The translations under genes and the position numbers were made by a program. From Candidatus Heimdallarchaeota archaeon (lineage in GTDB: Archaea; Asgardarchaeota; Heimdallarchaeia; Heimdallarchaeales; Kariarchaeaceae): 64,000 nucleotides of DNA. Shown here piece after piece: positions 36,956 through 45,653 of the stretch (position 1 is its first letter; every line of letters starts with the position of its first letter). The DNA lies in NCBI GenBank assembly GCA_021399405.1, contig JAAFKL010000090.1, positions 12,310 to 76,309 on the forward strand. Reading direction: 5' to 3'. The notes beneath the pieces were generated by a model that ran no database searches, was not told the DNA's origin, and saw only the letters and a program-made list of their open reading frames with translations.

Positions 36956-37912
36956 ATGAGGAAGGACGTTTATAAGGACAAAGTAGCAAGAGGTGCTACG
37001 CTCTCGGCCAAATTAGGACCTAGATCTGCTAGTTTAAAATTAGTGAAACAAGTCAGAACAAAATCTAAAATAAAAAAGAAATATGGTACACAACCAATTA
37101 TTCTACGAGGTAAAGATTTAGAGAACTTGGACCCAGTGTTATCGTTTTTACGAAAATCGGGTGTAGCAGTAACCGCATATAAACGTGGATATTTAATTAG
37201 ACGGACCAGAGCAAGAATTGGAAGATTAGGGCTTGATACATACGTTGAATATTTACAATATTTACGAAATAACTCTAAAGAAATACAACTCCTACATGAT
37301 ACACTAAGTATTAATGTAACTCGATTTTTCAGAAATGAGGATACGTTCAGTTATATTCGGGATAATGTTATACCAGATTTGGTTAAAGTATTAAGCAGCT
37401 CCCCCACAACAAAGATAAAAATTTGGTCAGCAGGATGTGCTGTGGGCCCAGAACCATACTCTATTGCAATGCTATGCAGTGATAGCAAAGAATTAAAAAA
37501 TAAAGTAGCCATTAATGCTTCAGATATTAATCGTAATCTATTAGAAATTGCTCAAAACGGTGTTTACTCCCCTCAATATCTAGCCGAAATGACAAAAGAG
37601 GAAGCGAGTAGATATTTTATTTTGGATCATAATCAAAATTACATGGTTAAGCCTTCAATTAAGAAGCTAGTAAAATTTGATCAAACTGACTTAATCAAAG
37701 ATAGATATCCATCAAACTGTGATATGATCATTTGTAGAAACGTTCTCATTTATCTTGATTCATCTATGCAGAAAATAATTTTAGAAAAATTTTTCCAATC
37801 GCTCAAAGTTGGTGGAATATTAATATTGGGTCGTACAGAAACATTACAAGGAACTTGGAAGAAAAGCTATGAAGTTAAATCTTCCACCCATCGGGTCTAT
37901 ATTAAGATCTGA
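36956..37912 (+). CDS. cheR: Chemoreceptor methyltransferase CheR
   Basis: 318 residues. Methylates receptor glutamates with S-adenosylmethionine. A basic, probably disordered N-terminal extension of about 45 residues precedes the CheR helical domain (LDPVLSFLRKSGVAVTAY; INVTRFFRNEDTF) and the Rossmann methyltransferase domain (IWSAGCAVGPEPYSIAM; NASDINRNLLEIA; CRNVLIYLD). The SAM loop reads AVGPEPYS instead of the usual STGEEPYS, keeping the second Glu. The extension could bind the receptors in place of the missing C-terminal pentapeptide. Together with CheB and CheD it forms the adaptation branch. Confidence 0.95.
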   Translation: MRKDVYKDKVARGATLSAKLGPRSASLKLVKQVRTKSKIKKKYGTQPIILRGKDLENLDPVLSFLRKSGVAVTAYKRGYLIRRTRARIGRLGLDTYVEYLQYLRNNSKEIQLLHDTLSINVTRFFRNEDTFSYIRDNVIPDLVKVLSSSPTTKIKIWSAGCAVGPEPYSIAMLCSDSKELKNKVAINASDINRNLLEIAQNGVYSPQYLAEMTKEEASRYFILDHNQNYMVKPSIKKLVKFDQTDLIKDRYPSNCDMIICRNVLIYLDSSMQKIILEKFFQSLKVGGILILGRTETLQGTWKKSYEVKSSTHRVYIKI

Positions 37913-37960
37913 AAATCCTGGAGGATAATTTATAGAACTTTGTTGTAATCGAGGATCAAA

Positions 37961-38467
37961 ATGACTGAATATAGAGCTAGAATTGGTGAAATTATTAAAG
38001 GTAAAGAATTTGATCAATTAGTTGCAATTGCCCTTGGTAGTTGTATTGGTATTGTAATTTATGATCCTAAAATTAAAGTTGCAACATTAGCTCACGTAGC
38101 GTTACCCGGTCAATTATTTAAAACACAAAAAATAAATGGTAAATACCATGATAAACCTGGTCGCTATGCAGATACTGCAGTTCCTGAATGTATTAGAATA
38201 TTGAAGAAAATGGGAGCAAATCTTAAAAACTTAAAAGCAAAAATTGCAGGTGGAAGCAGGATGTTTGGAACAAAGGGGTTACTTGGTCCAGGTTTAAATA
38301 TTGGGGACCGTAATATTGAAGCTTCGCGGGAACACCTAAAATTAAATAAAATAGAACTGAAACGTGAAGATGTGAGTGGAAATTCTAGTAGAACAGTTAT
38401 TTTTGATATAGAAAATTCAAAATATACAATTAAAAAAGGATTTAATGCAGAGTTTGTGTATTTATGA
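37961..38467 (+). CDS. cheD: Chemoreceptor glutamine deamidase CheD
   Basis: 168 residues. Deamidates receptor glutamines and, in archaea and Bacillus, binds CheC. Catalytic Cys28 in ALGSC and His45 in LAHVALPG are present, as is the AGGSRMF core. The Thr that completes the triad in Thermotoga CheD, six residues before the Cys, would be Ala here, if my recollection of that position is right. GAGGAT ribosome-binding site 5 bases before the ATG. Follows cheR by 48 bases. Confidence 0.95.
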   Translation: MTEYRARIGEIIKGKEFDQLVAIALGSCIGIVIYDPKIKVATLAHVALPGQLFKTQKINGKYHDKPGRYADTAVPECIRILKKMGANLKNLKAKIAGGSRMFGTKGLLGPGLNIGDRNIEASREHLKLNKIELKREDVSGNSSRTVIFDIENSKYTIKKGFNAEFVYL

Positions 38468-38603
38468 AATACTCGGAAATTGAAAGAATGATGATCATAA
38501 TCAATTTGCATGCAAAATACTTAATTATTTCTTCAATCCAGTGATAATCATTCTTAAGGTTTATATAATTTAGACCCATTACCCTTGTTTGATTTTAATA
38601 TTA

Positions 38604-38690
38604 ATGCTACAAGGTTTGCTTTCTAAAAATACAAGTTGGAAAGGATATGTAATCATTGATGATACAAATCAAACTAGTGAAAAACCATGA
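38604..38690 (+). CDS. Possible leader peptide overlapping cheW
   Basis: A 28-codon frame from ATG 38604 ends at TGA 38688-38690, overlapping the cheW start codon (ATG 38687) as ATGA, the classic sign of translational coupling. TATA box TTTATATAATT at 38560-38570 would start transcription about 15 bases before this frame. Product contains SWKGYVIIDD; no family known. It may serve only to deliver ribosomes to cheW, which has no clear ribosome-binding site of its own. Confidence 0.4.
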   Translation: MLQGLLSKNTSWKGYVIIDDTNQTSEKP

Positions 38691-39697
38691 TAACCGAAGT
38701 TGTACAAACAGAAGCAATTGAAGAACAGTATTTAACCTTTAATTTGGGAGAAAATCTTGTTGGAATTCAACTGCGATTAGTAGAAATAATCGAATTTGTT
38801 CCTGAAATAATTCCAATTCCAAGAGCTCCAAATCACGTTCTAGGAGTAGCGAATATTGAAAATGCCATAATTCCAATAATTGATCTCGAACTGTTATTAA
38901 AGTATAAAAATAAATCACTAACTGGTAAAGCAATATCAATTATAATTGCAATTGAATCTGCTGTATTTGGAGTTCATATTGCTGAACCTCCTAAAGTAGT
39001 TAAATTGGAAAATCGGGTTCATGAATCCCCCTTGACAAGCTCTAGTAATATTCCAAATGATTGGATTGATGGATTTTTCATTGATAACATGGATAATACA
39101 GTAACTATTCTAAATCCAGAAAATTTCTGGATAGGACTGGGTAAATCAGAAATAACTGGTCCTGCTTCTGGAGGAAAAACTTCCAAAAAGACAAAAAAGG
39201 CCTCTTTATCTATAAATAAATCAGAATTAAAAACTAAAGTTGTAGAAAATATTGAGAAGTTAGATGATACATCTGAAGATGCTGGCAAAAAGAAGGCCAA
39301 AAAGACCAAAAAGAAATCTGGTGATGATGTCAAAACTGAAGGATTAGATGTTTCATCTGAAGATAACGGTAAAAAGAGGTCTACAAAGACTAAAAAGAAT
39401 GCAGAAGATGATATCAAGATTGAAGAATCTGCTACCTTATCCGAAGAAGTTGGAGATAAAAAGTCCAAGAAAAAGAAAAAGAATACCAAGGATGATATCA
39501 AAACTGAGGAAGTAGCTGCTTTATCAAATTTAGATGAAGATAAAAGGTCAATGGAAAACGACGCTTCTAAAGATGATACAGGTCAATCTGGAGAAAAAGA
39601 TGAATCAGAGAAGTCGAAAAAAGGAAAAACCAAAGATCCTGACCCAACTGTTGTCGACATTACTGATTTAAATGAATCCGATATCCCAAGCAAATGA
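38687..39697 (+). CDS. cheW: CheW with long lysine-rich repetitive tail
   Basis: 336 residues, about twice the normal CheW length. Residues 12-150 are a standard CheW adaptor domain (YLTFNLGENLVGI; PRAPNHVLGVANI; PIIDLELLL) linking receptors to CheA. Residues 158-336 are a low-complexity charged tail with three repeats of about 28 residues (195-279), each with SED/SEE, a Lys cluster and DD(V/I)K(T/I)E, then an acidic end. The tail is surely disordered and could bind nucleic acid, membranes or other proteins. The multi-CheW protein follows in the same direction. Confidence 0.9.
   Translation: MITEVVQTEAIEEQYLTFNLGENLVGIQLRLVEIIEFVPEIIPIPRAPNHVLGVANIENAIIPIIDLELLLKYKNKSLTGKAISIIIAIESAVFGVHIAEPPKVVKLENRVHESPLTSSSNIPNDWIDGFFIDNMDNTVTILNPENFWIGLGKSEITGPASGGKTSKKTKKASLSINKSELKTKVVENIEKLDDTSEDAGKKKAKKTKKKSGDDVKTEGLDVSSEDNGKKRSTKTKKNAEDDIKIEESATLSEEVGDKKSKKKKKNTKDDIKTEEVAALSNLDEDKRSMENDASKDDTGQSGEKDESEKSKKGKTKDPDPTVVDITDLNESDIPSK
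39269..39523 (+). repeat. Three tandem coding repeats in the cheW tail
   Basis: Three consecutive units of about 84-87 bases encode related 28-29 residue segments (protein residues 195-222, 223-251, 252-279). Each contains a lysine-rich core such as KKAKKTKKK, KRSTKTKKN or KKSKKKKKN followed by GDDVKTE, EDDIKIE or KDDIKTE. Copy number may vary between strains. Confidence 0.7.
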
Positions 39698-39773
39698 TGC
39701 TTGAAATATCAACAAGGAGAGATGAACAATTACAAATTACGCAACTATAAAATTTCCGGAAATTAATCTTATA

Positions 39774-42773
39774 ATGGACATAAGTGATAAATGTGCATTG
39801 TATCCCTTTGCTTCAATTAATTCAAGAAAAGAAGTTTTGTTAAGCTACGTAGATTATGTCAGGGGAATTTGTGATCTAGATCGCGCTGTTTGCATGATAA
39901 TCGATTTTGCAGATTTTTTGGGTACAACACCTGTGCTTAATGAAGAAGATTTGATGATTTTACGAGTAACAGTGAAAAAAGGGGATTTTGCATTAATCAT
40001 CCCTTCACCAAAAATGATAAGGGATGATTTACAATTCGAGGAGAGTAACGGTAAGATAAAATCATCCGATTCGAAAATTACTCTAATATCATCAAATTAT
40101 GTAATCATCAATAATGAGGTATATTTAAAAATTGATGTAGAACAATTATCAACTTATATCGCATTCGAATTATCAAAATATCTAACAAAAGAATGGAAAA
40201 ACTCTACTCAAAATTTATCATTTGATAATAAAGACAATCTAGCTAAAATCGTGGAACAATCCTTTATTACCAAAAAAATGGAAAATTCAATAGTCGAAAA
40301 TAATTATACTCGGAACAATATTATCATTTGTAATGTAGGGAACTATCAATTCTCATTTTCTGAAAAATACTTATCAGAAATAAAATATTTCAATCAGATA
40401 CTCACATCTATTCCCGATACTCCAGATTGGGTTAAAGGTGCAATTGACCATCAAAATGATAGTTTACCTTTGGTAGACTTGGCAGATTGGTTAGGGATTA
40501 ATTCAAATGAAAGTAATAATAAATTATTAGTAATTATAGAGAGGGACAAATCAACTAAATTTGGATTTCTTTGTGATTCAGTTACAAATATTGAAAAACC
40601 AGAGAATCATCCTATTCAACATTTTGAATCGCTAAATATTGAGGGTTTACCATTCAGAAATATAGTTTATAGCGAAAAGAAATTTATTTTTTCTCTTAAT
40701 ATCGACACTCTCGCTTCTTCGATATCTTCTGGTGCAACATTGAATTTTATGCAAGAATGGGACAGTTGGAAGCCATTTTTGCATCGAAATAACAAAGAGG
40801 TAATCGATGGATTGAAAGCCATATCTGGGGAATATGATAACTTAGAGTTGCAAGAAGAATTTGTCGAAATTAATTTTAAACAAATTAATATTCTCATTGA
40901 TTTAAGTGAAAATTTAACATTTTTTACAAATCAATCTGGAAGGAAATTCAACAAATTTCCTCATTATTGCGATGGATTAGTTGAATTAGGGGGAACTCAC
41001 ACCCTAATTATTGATCTTGCTAGATACTTAGGAATTAATGAAGATCAAATAGATGAATATCTTTTAATTAAATTAATAGACAAGAATGTTAGTATTGCCC
41101 TTAAAGTACCAATTCCAAGGGTGGGGAGGTATAATATTGATTCAAAATCAACTATTATACTTGATAATAATACTCAATCCTTACGCATTCCTTCAACTCA
41201 ATATTATATAATAGAAGACAAGGTTTACCTAAAATTTGATCGAGAAACTTTATTCGAATTCTTAGAAAATGAACTCCAAGATTACTTACGTCTTGGTTGG
41301 AAGAATTCATTACCAAATTGGGATTTACTAAATCCTGACAAATTGGTAAAGATCGATCAAATTAAGACAAAAATTACCAACTACAGCCCTAAAGTGGTTG
41401 TGTCAAATTTATCATCGAGTAATAATTACCTAATTTGCAACATTGAAGGCTCATTTTTCGCTATCAGTGAAGATGATATTATTCAGGTAATTTCCACTGA
41501 AATCAAAGTAACTAAGGTTCCAGGCAGTCCATTGTGGATGAAAGGAGTAATGGATTATCAGAACAAAGATGTTGTAATATTAGATCTCTCAAAATTACTT
41601 CAATTACAAACCAAGGATAAATCGAAACCGGTAATTGTTGTAGCATCTACTACTACAGGTCCAATTGCTTTTCAGTGTAATTCAGTATATCATCTATCAA
41701 ATCAATCCATGGTATCCATTAAGAAGAACGAATTGATTTCATCGAACCTTCCATATACCAATGTGTATAACGTCGAAGGTAGAATCATTTATCAATTAAA
41801 TGTCGATTATCTCCAAAAATCAATTGCAGAAAGAAAAGACACGTTAATACAAAATGAGTGGTTGAATTTGCTTTCAGTTAGTGAAGAAGATTATCGGAAA
41901 AACCTATCTACGGTTGAGAAAAATCAAATTTACAGAAATAATTCTATCCGTGCAAAAATAGGGAATGACAACTTTACGGTTCCACTAGATGATATTGTTA
42001 CAATTAGATCAGTCGTTGATCAAGAACGGATTACATCTGATGGACTTAATCTGAGTGCTTATAGTAACACCTGGATTCCTTCAATAAGAATTTGTGACCA
42101 GTTTGGTTCAGAGGGTCAACATAAAATTTCTCTCATTTTGAAATGTGAAGATTTTGTGTTTGAACTTCAGGTAGACGAACTACAATTGACTGAATTAGGG
42201 CAAAAACTGATTGATGCATCTACTTGGGATGCTTTAATAGGAGGAAACAGTCCAATTGGATTAAAGACTCCATTCCAAACCAAGGATGGTTTAGCTTTCG
42301 GTTTAGATCTAAATGACCTACTTTTGAAATCATATACCTCAATTTTAAAGGGAGAGGATACACTTACTAATTTCATTGATGGATTATCACTCGATCCTCC
42401 TGAATTCATTGAAGAATCTACTTTACTTTCGAAACAAATTACAAACATATGGGATGAAGATGCAGAATTATATCTAATTATAATAGATACAAGTGAAAAT
42501 ACAAAATCTGCATTAAATACAGAATTAATTTCAAAAATCTCATTGGAAACGGATCCAAATATTGAACTATTTCCATGGGAAAATAATAAGTCCGAATCTC
42601 ATTTTTACATAACTACAACCCTTATAGGCCAACATCAAAAAGCATTACAAATACCCGCAAACTGTTTTCTGGTAGGTGTAAGTAGGGAAAGTATTAATAA
42701 TGATGACCGGTTTACATATGTAACATTGGAGGATGAAAAAATACCGATCCTCGAAATAAAAAATGGTGTTTAA
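39774..42773 (+). CDS. Multi-CheW-domain scaffold protein
   Basis: 999 residues consisting almost wholly of CheW-like domains: about 1-145, 181-325, 365-505, 550-690, 722-865, with a worn sixth at about 890-999. Domains 2 and 4 are the most CheW-like (PDTPDWVKGAIDHQN and PGSPLWMKGVMDYQN, both followed by a VDLADWLG/LDLSKLLQ type strand). Domains 1 and 3 match each other (NEVYLKIDVEQL with KVYLKFDRETL; EWKNS with GWKNS), so residues 1-365 and 365-720 are copies of a two-domain unit. No kinase or receiver domain. It could tie several receptors or kinases together in the array. The next gene is cheY copy 2. Confidence 0.8.
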   Translation: MDISDKCALYPFASINSRKEVLLSYVDYVRGICDLDRAVCMIIDFADFLGTTPVLNEEDLMILRVTVKKGDFALIIPSPKMIRDDLQFEESNGKIKSSDSKITLISSNYVIINNEVYLKIDVEQLSTYIAFELSKYLTKEWKNSTQNLSFDNKDNLAKIVEQSFITKKMENSIVENNYTRNNIIICNVGNYQFSFSEKYLSEIKYFNQILTSIPDTPDWVKGAIDHQNDSLPLVDLADWLGINSNESNNKLLVIIERDKSTKFGFLCDSVTNIEKPENHPIQHFESLNIEGLPFRNIVYSEKKFIFSLNIDTLASSISSGATLNFMQEWDSWKPFLHRNNKEVIDGLKAISGEYDNLELQEEFVEINFKQINILIDLSENLTFFTNQSGRKFNKFPHYCDGLVELGGTHTLIIDLARYLGINEDQIDEYLLIKLIDKNVSIALKVPIPRVGRYNIDSKSTIILDNNTQSLRIPSTQYYIIEDKVYLKFDRETLFEFLENELQDYLRLGWKNSLPNWDLLNPDKLVKIDQIKTKITNYSPKVVVSNLSSSNNYLICNIEGSFFAISEDDIIQVISTEIKVTKVPGSPLWMKGVMDYQNKDVVILDLSKLLQLQTKDKSKPVIVVASTTTGPIAFQCNSVYHLSNQSMVSIKKNELISSNLPYTNVYNVEGRIIYQLNVDYLQKSIAERKDTLIQNEWLNLLSVSEEDYRKNLSTVEKNQIYRNNSIRAKIGNDNFTVPLDDIVTIRSVVDQERITSDGLNLSAYSNTWIPSIRICDQFGSEGQHKISLILKCEDFVFELQVDELQLTELGQKLIDASTWDALIGGNSPIGLKTPFQTKDGLAFGLDLNDLLLKSYTSILKGEDTLTNFIDGLSLDPPEFIEESTLLSKQITNIWDEDAELYLIIIDTSENTKSALNTELISKISLETDPNIELFPWENNKSESHFYITTTLIGQHQKALQIPANCFLVGVSRESINNDDRFTYVTLEDEKIPILEIKNGV

Positions 42774-42786
42774 GGAGAAAACAAAC

Positions 42787-43152
42787 ATGGCAAAAATAAT
42801 GATAGTTGATGACTCAAATTACCTTCGTGCTACCCTTCGAGCTGCTTTTGAAAAAGCAGGGTATGAAGTTGTTGCAGAAGCAAGTAACGGAGATGAAGCA
42901 GTTGAAACCTATGCAAAAGTACGTCCAGATGTTGTAACTATGGATATAGTTATGCCAAAGACAAATGGTTTGCAAGCGATTTCTAAAATAATGCAATTCG
43001 ACAGTGATGCTCGAATTGTAGTGATTACAGCTTTAGGACATGAACCAATGGTTCGCAAAGCATTAAGTTTCGGAGCACTTAACTTCGTGATAAAGCCTGC
43101 TGATACAGATGAAGTCTTGCAAGCAGTTGATAGCGTAGTAAGTGGGATGTAA
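42787..43152 (+). CDS. cheY: Chemotaxis response regulator CheY (copy 2)
   Basis: 121-residue receiver: D8/D9 acid pocket, D53 phospho-acceptor (VTMDIVMP), Thr in VVITALG and K103 (VIKPA) all present. Start ATG 42787 with AAGGAGAA ribosome-binding site; it lies 13 bases after the multi-CheW gene and 4 bases before cheA, so these genes form one operon. Two stand-alone receivers in one cluster suggest an output regulator and a phosphate sink. Confidence 0.95.
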   Translation: MAKIMIVDDSNYLRATLRAAFEKAGYEVVAEASNGDEAVETYAKVRPDVVTMDIVMPKTNGLQAISKIMQFDSDARIVVITALGHEPMVRKALSFGALNFVIKPADTDEVLQAVDSVVSGM

Positions 43153-43156
43153 TTAG

Positions 43157-44968
43157 ATGTCTGTAGAAGAAATCAGATGGAGTCCATGGTTAGATGATAT
43201 GGAAAGGATCATCGAATCAATGGAAAAAGGAGTTGATCTTCTAAATTCAGATCTAGGAAGCTCTGAAGGTATTGAACTTGTTAAAATGGAGCTTCATAGT
43301 GTAAAAGGGTTATACGATTCAGTAGGATTAAAAACTAGTACTCAAACAATATTTGAATTAGAAGAGAATGTTCATCAATCAAAGGATACACTTTCTGAAG
43401 ATCTTGTAAATATGTTATCAAAAGCTCTACTTAAAATAAAAGAGTTAACACAGCTGATTACAAAGGCTAAACCTTCTCCAGATCAAATCTCCGATATTGA
43501 TAAAAAAATTGGTTTCGAAGCAATTTTAGTAAAATTTGTCAGCGATTACTCAGTTGAAATCGAAATTGACGGAGACAGATCTTTAAGATCCGCAAGAGCA
43601 CTTGGAGTTTATAACACAGTCAAACGTTATGCCATAATCAAATCTAGTGATCCCCCAGAAGAAGATCTTTATCTAGATGCTAAATTTGACACCCTTACTA
43701 TTGTTGTCTCAACAAGAGATGAAATCGAAGATATCAAAGAGAAAATCCAGAAATTACCAAACGTTGAAAGTGTTGAAATTAATAAAATTAAAGAAAAAAC
43801 TAGAGACAATACAAACGAGTTTGATGTTTTAGCTGATTTAACTATCAGGGTGCCATTATCCAATATAAGAGCAATTGAGAATAGTTTAGCAGTTCTTTCT
43901 ATCCATTTTGAATCACTAAAATCAGAAGTCCAATCTAAAGTTGGACTAGAAGAGCTAACTGGTATCGATAACACAATTGAAAGGATCCAAAATGATCTCA
44001 AAAAAGTCAGAAAGGTTCCTTTAGACAGTATTACTACAACCTTTCCTTCTATGGTTAAAAGATTAGCTAAACAGGAAGGTAAACAAATCGAATTCCTAAT
44101 TCAAGGGCGATTTGTTACCCTGGATCGTTCATTAGCAAACCATTTAATTGATCCATTAACTCAAATTATTAGAAATGCCATTTCTCATGGTATTGAACTA
44201 CCAACTGAAAGAAGAACAGCTAAAAAAGATGTTATGGGAAAAATTTCTGTAGAAGCATTTTTTGATCGTAATAAAATCCAAATTAAGATTATTGACGATG
44301 GTGTTGGTCTTGATAAAGAGGCTATCGTAAAAAAGGCAAAAGCTCTCAATATTAAACTTTCCTCAAAAGCAACCGATGATGAAATTTATCAATTAATATT
44401 TCAAAGTGGTTTTTCTCTTTCAGAAGGGTCCACTAAATTATCAGGAAGGGGATTAGGTTTATCATCAGCTAGAGAGAGGATAAATCAAATTGGTGGAAGC
44501 TTGACAGTAAGTCCAAATGAAAATGGTGGAACAAAATTTATTCTAGAGTTTTCTGATCCGGATGCATTAACAAGGAATTTGATTTTTAAAATAAATAATG
44601 AATCATTTGCTATTCCCACTTCTGAGGTTGAGAAAGTTTTGATAGTTAGTGAAAATGAATTAAATATCGAATCAGATGTAAAAGCTACATTTTCATACGA
44701 AGACAAAGTACTTCCAGTTACTATTATGCGACACCTAATATCGAATGATAAAAGTAACGGTAATTCATTAAAGCAGAATGAAATTCTCTTAATGTGCAGA
44801 GGGAGACAAAATCTAATTGGTTTACTAGTTGATTCTTTAGTTGATGAAAGACTAGTGAACATCAAACCATTAAATCCATTATTGCAAGATTATGAACTGT
44901 TTAATGGTACTTTAGCTGGTAGAGAACGTGAAGTAATTCTCGTTGTGAATCCGGCAGCAATTTTATAG
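43157..44968 (+). CDS. cheA: Chemotaxis histidine kinase CheA
   Basis: 603 residues, all modules recognisable: P1 Hpt domain with phospho-accepting His47 (ELHSVKGLYDSVG), a central region with two alpha/beta units of the P2 type (about 110-275), a short P3 dimerisation segment, P4 ATPase with N box RNAISHGIE (about 338-346), DDGVGLD and GRGLGLSSARERI, and a P5 CheW-like domain to the end. P5 binds CheW and the receptors. Starts 4 bases after cheY copy 2. Confidence 0.96.
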   Translation: MSVEEIRWSPWLDDMERIIESMEKGVDLLNSDLGSSEGIELVKMELHSVKGLYDSVGLKTSTQTIFELEENVHQSKDTLSEDLVNMLSKALLKIKELTQLITKAKPSPDQISDIDKKIGFEAILVKFVSDYSVEIEIDGDRSLRSARALGVYNTVKRYAIIKSSDPPEEDLYLDAKFDTLTIVVSTRDEIEDIKEKIQKLPNVESVEINKIKEKTRDNTNEFDVLADLTIRVPLSNIRAIENSLAVLSIHFESLKSEVQSKVGLEELTGIDNTIERIQNDLKKVRKVPLDSITTTFPSMVKRLAKQEGKQIEFLIQGRFVTLDRSLANHLIDPLTQIIRNAISHGIELPTERRTAKKDVMGKISVEAFFDRNKIQIKIIDDGVGLDKEAIVKKAKALNIKLSSKATDDEIYQLIFQSGFSLSEGSTKLSGRGLGLSSARERINQIGGSLTVSPNENGGTKFILEFSDPDALTRNLIFKINNESFAIPTSEVEKVLIVSENELNIESDVKATFSYEDKVLPVTIMRHLISNDKSNGNSLKQNEILLMCRGRQNLIGLLVDSLVDERLVNIKPLNPLLQDYELFNGTLAGREREVILVVNPAAIL

Positions 44969-44978
44969 GGGAATGAAT

Positions 44979-45596
44979 ATGACAGAGAACCAAATTTTTA
45001 CACAATCAGAGATAGAAGCGTTTATGGAACTAGGAAATGTGGGTGCAGGTCATGCTGCAATTGCATTATCTAAATTTTTCAGCAAAGAAGTTGATATGAG
45101 TGTACCATTTGTAATAACTGGTAATGCTGAACAAATAATTAAGGAGATAAAAATGGAAAATGAAGAGATCATTGGCTTTACAACAACTGAAGTGGTAGAT
45201 CCACTTCGGTATAAATTATCTGTATTATTCAAAGAAAGTATTATTTTATCCCTTTTGCAAATGTTATCGTCTACTAACCGTTCAAAAATCGAACAAGAAA
45301 ATGATTTAAGCGATATGCAGCAATCATTGATTCAAGAGATTGGATCTACAATTATATTGAGATATGTGGCAGCATTGAATAAAATGTTAAAAGTTGAATC
45401 CATGCCGGCATTAGCACCAAAATTTAGATTACAAACCGCAAAGGATGCAGTTGAAGCATCAGGATATAGTGAAAATGATGACTTGATATTTATTCAATTA
45501 GATTTATTTACTGACGAGCTCAAATTTGAGTGCCACCTACTAATTCAACCCCATACAAGTTCAATCGATGGGTATCGAAAAGCGTTCTTCTTATAA
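44979..45596 (+). CDS. cheC: CheY-phosphate phosphatase CheC with one intact active site
   Basis: About 205 residues. The first active-site helix is intact (ELGNVGAGHAAIALSKF); the second reads QEIGSTIILRYVAALN, where the usual Asn after EIG is Ser, so only one of the two phosphatase sites looks complete. An ATG at 44973 is also open, but the AGGGGA just before it is well spaced for the ATG at 44979. Last gene of the CheW-CheY-CheA-CheC run. CheC and CheD normally interact. Confidence 0.92.
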   Translation: MTENQIFTQSEIEAFMELGNVGAGHAAIALSKFFSKEVDMSVPFVITGNAEQIIKEIKMENEEIIGFTTTEVVDPLRYKLSVLFKESIILSLLQMLSSTNRSKIEQENDLSDMQQSLIQEIGSTIILRYVAALNKMLKVESMPALAPKFRLQTAKDAVEASGYSENDDLIFIQLDLFTDELKFECHLLIQPHTSSIDGYRKAFFL

Positions 45597-45653
45597 TTTA
45601 AAAAACAGATAATTATTACTACTTAATTCATAATTTTTAATAACAATTATTTT

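Noticed and set aside
36956..37100. Basic N-terminal stretch of CheR as a DNA-binding domain
   Set aside because: No fold pattern; more likely a disordered tail.
39019..39501. 160-codon antisense frame opposite cheW
   Set aside because: Mirror of the lysine-rich repeat coding (Phe/Leu/Ser-rich), a typical shadow of low-complexity coding sequence.
30546..43152. Recent duplication of the two cheY genes
   Set aside because: They share only the general receiver pattern; sequences differ too much for a recent copy.
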